A DNA stretch of 5,161 nucleotides. Source: an uncultured Planctomycetota bacterium (GTDB lineage: Bacteria; Planctomycetota; UBA1135; UBA2386). This document shows positions 1-5,161 of this stretch, one piece after another. A program made the position numbers and the translations under genes. Every line of letters begins with the position of its first letter. The stretch's first letter is position 1. The notes under the pieces are model-generated. The model was given only the letters and a program-made list of their open reading frames with translations. It was not told the DNA's origin and made no database searches. Where the stretch lies: positions 1-5,161 of the forward strand of contig CAIYFF010000122.1 of assembly GCA_903925435.1 (NCBI GenBank), written 5' to 3'.

Positions 1-320
1 ACGAAGATCCAGACGGCCCACCGGTGCAAACCCCGGGCCGCAGGCTTCTTCCAGAGCAGCAAGCCGGTCAGCACGACCGGAATCGCGAGCAGGCCGCCAG
101 CTTTGGCGCAGACGAGATGGATGCGCTGGACGTCGGGGTCGAATGCGTAGAGGCGCGCAAGCTTCTCGGTCAACAGGATCGCGACAACCAGGCTCACCAT
201 CGACGCAGGGCCAGCGATCAGGTGCGCGCGGCGCTTTCGCTGCAGGCCAGACACGATCGCAAGCGCCATCAGCGCGACCGTCGAAACCAGCGCAATCCAA
301 AACCAGACGTCAGCGCCCAT
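1..320 (-). CDS. DUF420-like small multi-pass membrane protein (N-terminal part, runs off the left edge)
   Basis: The minus strand read from the ATG at 320-318 is open to the window edge and gives 106 codons of a clear membrane protein. Hydrophobic segments lie at about residues 5-25, 34-55 and 68-90, with a fourth beginning near 99. Basic loops separate them (QRKRR at 27-31, WKK at 90-92). Three histidines (H33, H68, H99) sit at or near helix ends. The spacing of a basic patch plus His before helix 2, 'IHLVCAK' at the start of helix 3, and 'LHRWAVW' leading into helix 4 recalls the DUF420 family, whose members are around 130-150 residues. The function of that family is not firmly known; it is often discussed near respiratory or haem-copper oxidase genes, and the histidines could bind haem or metal, which is inference. 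No Shine-Dalgarno motif precedes the ATG. The frame stays open upstream, but there it encodes Arg/Pro-rich sequence with no membrane character, so 320 is preferred. The C-terminus is outside the window. Confidence 0.68.
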   Translation of the reverse strand, partial: MGADVWFWIALVSTVALMALAIVSGLQRKRRAHLIAGPASMVSLVVAILLTEKLARLYAFDPDVQRIHLVCAKAGGLLAIPVVLTGLLLWKKPAARGLHRWAVWIF

Positions 321-504
321 GGGGCGCGGGACTCTGGCACACGGCGCAGCGGATCGCAACGGAGCGAACCTGCCACATGGCCGCTTGCGACGAAGTTCCC
401 GAGGCCATCGCGCGAGACGAACCTCACCGAAAGCGCGTCGTTCGAGAGGTCGCGCACACAACCCAGCGATGGAGACATGGCCGCGCTCCGCTACGTTGTC
501 CGCC
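321..504. other. Divergent intergenic region between the DUF420-like gene and ribH
   Basis: This 184-base gap separates two genes transcribed away from each other, so it should hold promoters for both. I see no good -35/-10 pair on either strand and no FMN riboswitch conserved blocks, which one might look for ahead of a riboflavin gene. Reading frames are open through it, but their products are Arg-rich and lack family motifs, as expected for GC-rich non-coding DNA. The only structure I noted is an imperfect inverted repeat at 410-455. Confidence 0.6.
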
Positions 505-1002
505 ATGCCAACGGACATGCGCGCACAGCCAGACGGCAAGCACAGAAAGGTCGGGATCGCCGTCGCCCGCTTCAACGAAGTCGTGACCGAGCGCCTGCTG
601 CAAGGCGCACTGCTTGCGTGCAAGGAACGCGGCGTGGCCGACACCGACATCTACGTCGCCCATGTGCCCGGCGCATTCGAGTTGCCGCAAGCGGCGCTGT
701 GGCTCGCGAAGACTCTGCGCTGCGATGCGGTCGCAGCACTCGGCGCCGTGATCCGTGGCGAGACGAGCCACTACGACTACGTGTGCAACGGCGCCACCGA
801 TGGCGTGCTGCGCGCCAGCCTCGACACCGACACGCCGATCGCGTTCGGCGTGCTCACGTGCGAGAACATGGCGCAAGCGCTGGCGCGCGCTGGCGGAGAC
901 GCCGGCAACAAGGGCCACGACGCCGTGATGGCCGCGTTGGAGATGGCGGACTTGAAGCGCTGCATCCAAGACGCAGCGGCAAGCGCGCAGCCCCCCCGTT
1001 GA
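505..1002 (+). CDS. ribH: 6,7-dimethyl-8-ribityllumazine synthase
   Basis: RibH condenses 5-amino-6-ribitylamino-uracil with 3,4-dihydroxy-2-butanone 4-phosphate to give 6,7-dimethyl-8-ribityllumazine, the penultimate step of riboflavin synthesis, in the cytoplasm. The 165-residue product matches the usual length of about 150-170 and carries the family signatures in order: 'ARFNE' (21-25) for substrate stacking, 'VPGAFELP' (54-61), and 'GAVIRGETSHYDYV' (80-93) with the phosphate-binding GET and the catalytic His at 89. Then come 'FGVLT' (114-118), Arg128 at the usual phosphate-contacting arginine position, and 'NKGHDAVMAALEM' (135-147). The ATG at 505 is chosen because it leaves a short leader before the conserved core. 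ATG 517 would also keep the core, and ATG 469 would add 12 residues. The frame is open back to 319, but that stretch is Arg-rich and unlike RibH. No Shine-Dalgarno motif supports any start. No other riboflavin gene is in view. The 3' end contains a C7 run (991-997) just before the TGA. Confidence 0.95.
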   Translation: MPTDMRAQPDGKHRKVGIAVARFNEVVTERLLQGALLACKERGVADTDIYVAHVPGAFELPQAALWLAKTLRCDAVAALGAVIRGETSHYDYVCNGATDGVLRASLDTDTPIAFGVLTCENMAQALARAGGDAGNKGHDAVMAALEMADLKRCIQDAAASAQPPR

Positions 1003-1026
1003 GCATTCGCGAAGTCTTGCTACAGT
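999..1026 (+). promoter_or_regulatory. Candidate sigma70-type promoter for nusB-ftsY-ligase
   Basis: TTGAGC (999-1004, overlapping the ribH stop codon) and TACAGT (1021-1026) are separated by 16 bases. Each matches four of six consensus positions. A TG one base upstream of the -10 (1018-1019) makes it an extended -10 type. Initiation around 1033 would leave a leader of about 30 bases before the nusB ATG. It is a by-eye call in GC-rich DNA where A/T-containing hexamers stand out. ribH read-through is an equally possible source of the nusB transcript. Confidence 0.32.
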
Positions 1027-1063
1027 CCTGCGACCCGCGCTCCCCCCTGCGCCGCTCCTTGCC

Positions 1064-1564
1064 ATGCCCCAACCAGTCCGTCGCCGCACGAAAGCACGCG
1101 AAGTCGCGCTCCAACTGCTGTTCCAGTACGACCTTCGCGGCCCCAACTACGAGCAGGAGCTCGGCACGGACCTAACTGGCCTGTGCAACGAGGCCGCTGA
1201 GGGCGACGAAGAGATCCGCACGTTCGCCGTGCGCCTCGTCGAAGGCACGTTGAAGCTGCGCAACGAGATCGATGACCGGCTCAAGACCGTCACGCGCAAC
1301 TGGGACCTGAAGCGCATGGCGAGCGTCGATCGCAACATCCTGCGCATGACGGTCTACGAACTGGCGCACTGCGCAGACGTTCCACCCAAGGTTGCGATCA
1401 ACGAAGCGATCGAGTTGGGCAAGAAGTACTCGACGGCCAACTCGGGTGGCTTCGTGAACGGCATCCTCGACCGCGTGCGCATGGACCTCGAGAAGGAGCG
1501 CGCAGCAGCGCAAGGCTCCCGCGGCTCCTCTGCACCGGACACCTCGGCCACGCAGGCCACCTGA
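1064..1564 (+). CDS. nusB: Transcription antitermination factor NusB
   Basis: NusB is a small all-helical RNA-binding protein that pairs with NusE (ribosomal protein S10) on boxA RNA and helps RNA polymerase read through rRNA operons. The 166-residue product carries the family hallmarks: the N-terminal arginine-rich helix 'RRRTKAREVALQLLFQYDL' (6-24), the central 'LVEGTL' (58-63), 'WDLKRMASVDRNILRMTVYEL' around 80-100, and the highly conserved C-terminal block running from 'PPKVAINEAIELGKKY' into 'STANSGGFVNGILD' (about 107-136). A tail of about 25 residues rich in Ala, Ser and Thr follows the core; it has no recognised role and makes the protein slightly longer than the usual 130-150. The ATG at 1064 places the conserved Arg helix right at the N-terminus. 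The 20 bases upstream are pyrimidine-rich, with no Shine-Dalgarno motif. The gene lies 61 bases after ribH, a widespread pairing, and 8 bases before ftsY. Confidence 0.96.
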   Translation: MPQPVRRRTKAREVALQLLFQYDLRGPNYEQELGTDLTGLCNEAAEGDEEIRTFAVRLVEGTLKLRNEIDDRLKTVTRNWDLKRMASVDRNILRMTVYELAHCADVPPKVAINEAIELGKKYSTANSGGFVNGILDRVRMDLEKERAAAQGSRGSSAPDTSATQAT

Positions 1565-1572
1565 TCGCGGGC

Positions 1573-2499
1573 ATGGTGTTCGGCAAGTTGCTGGGCGCGC
1601 TGAAGAAGACGCGCGAAGTCCTCACCGCCGGCCTGTCGCGGCTGTTCTCGATCGGCCGCAAACTCGACGAGGACTTCCTCGACGAGTTGGAGCACGTTCT
1701 CTACCAAGCGGACCTCGGCCCGGTCGGCTCGCAGATCGTCGAGGACCTGAAGCAGGCGTGGAAGCGCCGCGAAGTCACCGAGGTCGCGCAGGTGCCTGCG
1801 CACCTGAAGAAGAAGTTGATCGCGATGCTGGATGGCGCGGCGCAGCCGATCGCGCGGTCGCAGCAAAAGCCGACCGTCGTGCTCGTCGTCGGCGTGAACG
1901 GCGCAGGCAAGACGACGTCGATCGCAAAGCTCGCGCGACACCTGCAACAGCAGGGCAACTCGGTCATGGTCGGCGCCGGCGACACGTTCCGCGCAGCGGC
2001 AGTTGAGCAACTGACCATGTGGGCGCAGCGACTCGGCATCCCGATCGTCAAGCAACACACCGGAGCAGATCCGGCGGCGGTCGCATTCGACGCCGTGTCG
2101 GCAGCCGTCGCGCGACAGGTCGACTACCTGATCCTCGACACCGCCGGCCGTCTGCACACGCAGAAGAACCTGATGACCGAACTCGAGAAGGTCGTCCGGG
2201 TGGTCAAGAAGGTGCTGCCCTCCGCGCCGCACGAGACGTTGCTCGTGCTCGACGCGACCACGGGCCAGAACGCGATCCGGCAAGCCAGCGAGTTCAGCAA
2301 GTCCGCGCCAGTGACGGGCCTGATCCTCGCGAAGATGGACGGCACGGCGAAGGGCGGAGCCGTGTTTGGCATCCGCTCTGCGCTGCCGGTGCCCGTGAAG
2401 TTCCTCGGCGTCGGCGAAGGAGTGGACGATCTCGAGGCCTTTGCCGTCGAACCCTACGTGGACGCGATCCTCCAGTTCGAGTCGCAGAAGCCCGCATGA
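1573..2499 (+). CDS. ftsY: Signal recognition particle receptor FtsY (short form, no acidic A domain)
   Basis: FtsY is the membrane-associated GTPase that pairs with Ffh of the signal recognition particle and hands ribosome-nascent chain complexes to the Sec translocon. The 308-residue product is an NG-domain protein. The helical N domain spans about 1-95. The GTPase domain has G1 P-loop 'GVNGAGKTT' (107-115), 'DTFRAAAVEQL' (137-147), G3 'DTAGR' (189-193), G4 'AKMDGTAKGG' (253-262) and the closing 'FLGVGE' (277-282). It is FtsY rather than Ffh because there is no methionine-rich M domain and it ends soon after 'DDLEAF'. The first 17 residues, starting MVFGKLL, could form the amphipathic membrane-binding helix seen in short FtsYs. 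The acidic A domain of the E. coli type is absent. G4 has Ala where Thr or Ser is usual before Lys; the base-specifying Asp is kept. The gene starts 8 bases after nusB with no Shine-Dalgarno motif, and its stop overlaps the next start. Confidence 0.96.
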   Translation: MVFGKLLGALKKTREVLTAGLSRLFSIGRKLDEDFLDELEHVLYQADLGPVGSQIVEDLKQAWKRREVTEVAQVPAHLKKKLIAMLDGAAQPIARSQQKPTVVLVVGVNGAGKTTSIAKLARHLQQQGNSVMVGAGDTFRAAAVEQLTMWAQRLGIPIVKQHTGADPAAVAFDAVSAAVARQVDYLILDTAGRLHTQKNLMTELEKVVRVVKKVLPSAPHETLLVLDATTGQNAIRQASEFSKSAPVTGLILAKMDGTAKGGAVFGIRSALPVPVKFLGVGEGVDDLEAFAVEPYVDAILQFESQKPA

Positions 2500-4568
2500 C
2501 CGAGGCTCGCAGCGCCTTCTGCACGCGCAGCGCGATCGCGCTGCTGTTCCTGCTCGCGCTGCCATTCGATCCGCACTGGATCGACTTCGAACACGCTCGC
2601 CGCGGTGCGCTGCTGCTGCTGGTCGGCGCCATTGCGATGCTGAAGCCGAGCACACTGCAACCGCGGGCGCACGGCGACGCGTGGCTGCTCGGCCTTGTTG
2701 CTTGGACAGCGGGCGCGAGCGCCATCGCTCTGGGGTCCATCACCAACGTCGACGCGTGGCTGCGCATCCTGTGGCTATTGGCATTGCTGATGCTGTGGCG
2801 ACTTGGCGCAACTGCGGACAAGGGCAAGCTCGCGTTGTGCGCAGCGATCGTGCTGATCGCCGTGTCGCTGGTCGGCGTTCTGCAGCGTCTCGGAGTTCCG
2901 TTGTGGATTGGCTCTACGGACGAGCCCGTCAGTTTGTTTGGCAACCGCAACGTCGCGGCGGAGTTCGTCGCGATCGCCGGGGCCTGTGTGGCCGCAGGGT
3001 TGCGCCAGCGCCCGCGATGGCAACTGGCGGCGCTCGCGCTTGCCGGCGTGTATGCGATGGCCAACGGCTCGCGCTCAGGCATCGTGGCGTTGCCACTCGG
3101 CGTCGGCGTCGCGTGCGCACTGTCGCGCGAGTTGGGCCGCGGACGGTGGATGCCGCTCCTAGCCTCCGTCTTGGGCATGCTGTCGGGCGCCCTCTGGCTC
3201 GCGATTCCTGCGCCCAGCGCGCAGCCCCTTCCGCGCGCCGCGATGCCTGGCTCCGCCGTGCGCACCGAGACCCTGCAAGTCCGCGCCGAGATCCACAAAG
3301 GCGGCTTGGCGATGCTGCTGGACGCGCCGATCCTCGGCCACGGCGCAGGCCAGTTTGCTGTCGACTACCCGCGCTACCGCACGCAGCGCGAGATCGAGTT
3401 GTCGTCGATGCAACGCGCCGAGATGCGACGCGTCGCGAGCGCGCACGACGACTGGATGGAAACCGCGATCGAAGGAGGCCTCGCGGCGCTCGCGTTCCTG
3501 CTGCTGTTCTTCTGGTCGCGGTTGCGGCCTGCGCGCATCGACGCATTCGCAGCGCCCATGCTGGCGCTCGCAGCGCTGATGCTCATCCGTTCGCCGCTCG
3601 GCAACGCGCCTGCCGTGGCGCTCGCCCTGCTGTTTGCGTCGAAGGCAACGCTGCCCGAAGGCGTCCGACCCGAGTCGACCGCGCGCTGGCAGCGCCTTGC
3701 GTTGCGCATCCTTGGCTGCGCGATGTTGCTGGCTGGTGTCTGCGTGCTCACGGCAGCGTTCTGCATCGCTCGCTTTGCGCAACAGCAGCCAGCCACTGCG
3801 GACACTGTGCGTTGGCTCGAGCGCGCAGTTGCCGCACAGCCGGCGGATCCTGTGGCGTTGCAGCTGCTCGCAAGCGAACGCGCGCGCACCGCGCTTCTCC
3901 GCGACGATGCCGAACGCGGGCTCGCGACCGCAGACGCATTGGTGGCAATCCGGCCGTTCGAACCGTCCTACCGCCTGCTGCGCGCCGACCTGATGCGCAT
4001 GTGCGGCAAGACCAAGGACAGCAAGCGTGAGCTCGCCGAGGCCAGCCGCCTCGATCCGTTTGAGCCGCAAGTGCAGATCCAGCTTGCGGGCGTCTACGCG
4101 ACGGAAGGCGACTACGACGCGGCAATCGTGGCGCTCGCCACGGATCCACCAGTTGCGCTGCGCAACGCGCTGGCCGAGCAACTCGATGCGCTCGCGCGCG
4201 CAGCCACGGAGGCGCAAGCGCCCGCGTCGGCGGCACGAATCGAAGCGGAGGCCGCATTCGTGCGCGTGCTCGACGCGATGAAGGACCAGACGCCACGCGG
4301 CGACTTGCTCGCGAAGTCCCGGCTCGACGCGATGCGCGAGAAGTTCGCAACAGCCCGCATCGACGCAAACGACATGCGACCGCTGGCACTGCTCGCGGCC
4401 CTGTCGATGCGCACAGGGCAAACCGGAATCGCCGACACCACCGCCGACCTTGCGAAGAAGCGCGGCGCGCAGCTGCCAGCGTGGCAATGGTCCTTGCTGC
4501 GCGAAGTCAGCGAACCACTGCGCTCGTGCGCCGGATGGGCGGAGTTGCTGCCGTTCGACGCGCAGTAA
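2496..4568 (+). CDS. O-antigen ligase/polymerase-type (Wzy_C) membrane protein with C-terminal TPR-like region
   Basis: The 690-residue product is a fusion. Residues about 10-425 are polytopic, with roughly 12 hydrophobic helices. They carry the Wzy_C/WaaL superfamily pattern: 'SLFGNRNVAAEF' (146-157), 'NGSRSG' (190-195), and a long polar loop (about 240-323) containing 'DAPILGHGAGQF' (276-287) and 'AHDDWMETAIEGG' (316-328), followed by a helix. His317 in that loop aligns with the histidine considered catalytic in O-antigen ligases. Such enzymes join or polymerise undecaprenyl-linked glycans, or transfer them to lipid A-core or protein, on the outer face of the inner membrane. After the last helix (about 403-426), residues 434-548 form TPR-like helix pairs with 'AVAAQPADP', 'RPFEPSYRLLRADL' and 'ASRLDPFEPQVQIQLAGVY', probably periplasmic. 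Residues 550-690 are helical and unrecognised. Bacterial O-glycosylation ligases and exopolysaccharide polymerases can share this build, so the substrate is not predictable. The start at 2496 overlaps the ftsY stop as ATGA. Upstream extension of the frame lies inside ftsY and is rejected. Confidence 0.85.
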   Translation: MTEARSAFCTRSAIALLFLLALPFDPHWIDFEHARRGALLLLVGAIAMLKPSTLQPRAHGDAWLLGLVAWTAGASAIALGSITNVDAWLRILWLLALLMLWRLGATADKGKLALCAAIVLIAVSLVGVLQRLGVPLWIGSTDEPVSLFGNRNVAAEFVAIAGACVAAGLRQRPRWQLAALALAGVYAMANGSRSGIVALPLGVGVACALSRELGRGRWMPLLASVLGMLSGALWLAIPAPSAQPLPRAAMPGSAVRTETLQVRAEIHKGGLAMLLDAPILGHGAGQFAVDYPRYRTQREIELSSMQRAEMRRVASAHDDWMETAIEGGLAALAFLLLFFWSRLRPARIDAFAAPMLALAALMLIRSPLGNAPAVALALLFASKATLPEGVRPESTARWQRLALRILGCAMLLAGVCVLTAAFCIARFAQQQPATADTVRWLERAVAAQPADPVALQLLASERARTALLRDDAERGLATADALVAIRPFEPSYRLLRADLMRMCGKTKDSKRELAEASRLDPFEPQVQIQLAGVYATEGDYDAAIVALATDPPVALRNALAEQLDALARAATEAQAPASAARIEAEAAFVRVLDAMKDQTPRGDLLAKSRLDAMREKFATARIDANDMRPLALLAALSMRTGQTGIADTTADLAKKRGAQLPAWQWSLLREVSEPLRSCAGWAELLPFDAQ

Positions 4569-4583
4569 CGACGTCGCCTCTGC

Positions 4584-5161
4584 TCAGCGGCCGCCGGATT
4601 GCGCCTTCTCGGCACTGCCACTCGTCGCGGACTCCGCCTTCTTGCTCAGCGCCTCCGCATCGGCAAGTTCGGCCTCCGCAGACGTGAATGCGCAGAAGTC
4701 GACGAACGTGCGCGCCATTGCGCGCTCGCGCAGCGCGTCGGGCAAAGCCGCGCGGATGGGCTCGTGCAGCGCATGCGCGAGGTAGGCGACGCCGAGGCGC
4801 GTTGCATGCAATCGGTCCCCCTGGAGCAAGTAGCCGGGCGTCGTCGCGAATTGGCGATCCGCCACGGACAACGTCACTCCATCCTGCTTCATCGCCGCCA
4901 CCACCTGCGCGAGCGGAAAGATGCGCACGCGCGGCCGCTCCTTGGCCCACTGCGCGATCGCGACGTTCATCGCGGCGAGGTCGACTTCGCTCGGCACTTG
5001 ATGCGGCTTCAGCATGCGGCGGTCCGCGCCGCGCATGTCAGGCAAGTCCCCCACGACCATGCCGCACGGCAGCAGATCCAACGTCTCGAGCCCCGACCGC
5101 AGGCGCCGCATGCGCTCCTCGCCCTCCGCGTCGCTGGCGCCCAGCACTGCGCCGTAGCCGT
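4584..5161 (-). CDS. Probable SGNH/GDSL-family hydrolase (C-terminal part, runs off the right edge)
   Basis: The minus-strand frame is open from the right edge to a TGA at 4586-4584, giving about 192 residues. The real start lies outside; the GTG at 5147 is internal, since the in-frame codons before it read GYGA and continue the protein. Near the visible N-terminus, 'GMVVGDLPDM' resembles the strand with conserved Gly that SGNH enzymes carry. A helix containing 'AAMNVAIAQWAKERP' and a strand 'VRIFPL' follow, as in the family between blocks III and V. 'GDRLHATRLGVAYLAHAL' matches block V, where Asp (codon 4817-4815) and His (4808-4806) complete the Ser-Asp-His triad. The GDS block with the nucleophilic serine, and any signal peptide, would be beyond the edge. 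SGNH enzymes are esterases, lipases or carbohydrate O-acyl-esterases. The last 35-40 residues are Ala/Glu/Ser-rich and probably disordered. The gene converges on the ligase-like gene with a 15-base gap. Confidence 0.65.
   Translation of the reverse strand, partial: GYGAVLGASDAEGEERMRRLRSGLETLDLLPCGMVVGDLPDMRGADRRMLKPHQVPSEVDLAAMNVAIAQWAKERPRVRIFPLAQVVAAMKQDGVTLSVADRQFATTPGYLLQGDRLHATRLGVAYLAHALHEPIRAALPDALRERAMARTFVDFCAFTSAEAELADAEALSKKAESATSGSAEKAQSGGR

Noticed and set aside
319..504. N-terminal extension of RibH by 62 residues from an ATG at 319
   Set aside because: The extension is Arg-rich with no similarity to lumazine synthases, and its ATG overlaps the start of the divergent gene; the core fits a start at 505.
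321..504. FMN (RFN) riboswitch ahead of ribH
   Set aside because: The conserved RFN sequence blocks are not visible on either strand in this gap.
24..1175. 383-codon plus-strand frame spanning the DUF420-like gene, the intergenic region and ribH
   Set aside because: The translation is Arg-rich noise crossing an oppositely oriented gene and is out of frame with the clear RibH motifs.
2019..2495. N-terminal extension of the ligase-like protein within ftsY
   Set aside because: It is an Arg-rich out-of-frame shadow of ftsY; the protein's first hydrophobic helix begins just after the ATG at 2496.
1354..2655. 433-codon open frame on the minus strand opposite nusB and ftsY
   Set aside because: It is Arg/Leu/His-rich with no motifs and lies antisense to two strongly conserved genes; it is an artefact of high GC at third codon positions.
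2441..4030. 529-codon plus-strand frame overlapping ftsY and the ligase-like gene
   Set aside because: It is extremely Arg-rich and lacks family features; it is an out-of-frame shadow of the ligase-like gene.
3159..4487. 442-codon open frame on the minus strand opposite the ligase-like gene
   Set aside because: It has low-complexity, Arg/Ala/Gln-rich composition and no recognisable domain; the plus strand shows clear membrane helices and TPR-like repeats.
4569..4600. Bidirectional terminator between the convergent genes
   Set aside because: The 15-base gap has no stem-loop with a T tract; nearby GCGGCCGC at 4587-4594 is a short palindrome without terminator character.

Overview
This is a GC-rich, gene-dense window from a bacterial chromosome. 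It holds six genes, two of them cut by the window edges. The lineage cannot be fixed from the sequence alone. An O-antigen-ligase-type membrane protein suggests a Gram-negative-type envelope. None of the five visible gene starts has a recognisable Shine-Dalgarno motif, and the FtsY is short and lacks an acidic A domain. These traits together would suit a Planctomycetota-like or similar deep-branching group, but that is an inference.

Layout. At the left edge, on the minus strand, is the first two thirds or so of a small membrane protein resembling the DUF420 family (1-320). It is divergent from the main cluster, separated by a 184-base gap (321-504) with no convincing gene or strong promoter. 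The plus-strand cluster follows: lumazine synthase ribH (505-1002), antitermination factor nusB (1064-1564), SRP receptor ftsY (1573-2499), and a large membrane protein with an O-antigen ligase/Wzy_C-type domain fused to TPR-like repeats (2496-4568). Gaps are 61 bases, then 8 bases, then a 4-base ATGA overlap, so nusB, ftsY and the ligase-like gene are very probably co-transcribed, and the last pair may be translationally coupled. A plausible extended -10 promoter overlaps the ribH stop codon and could give nusB-ftsY-ligase its own start. On the minus strand at the right edge, convergent with the ligase-like gene and only 15 bases from it, is the C-terminal part of a probable SGNH/GDSL-type esterase (4584-5161).

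How the genes relate. ribH makes the riboflavin precursor. nusB supports rRNA transcription antitermination. ftsY docks ribosomes that are making membrane proteins. The ligase-like protein is the kind of polytopic client that pathway inserts. The first three are housekeeping genes, and linkage of ribH with nusB is widespread in bacteria. The last two genes may act on envelope glycans, but only the protein families support this. I found no mobile element, CRISPR array, RNA gene or clear sign of a novel defence or biosynthetic system. The most interesting points are the ligase-TPR fusion coupled to ftsY, the absence of Shine-Dalgarno motifs, and the altered G4 motif of FtsY.
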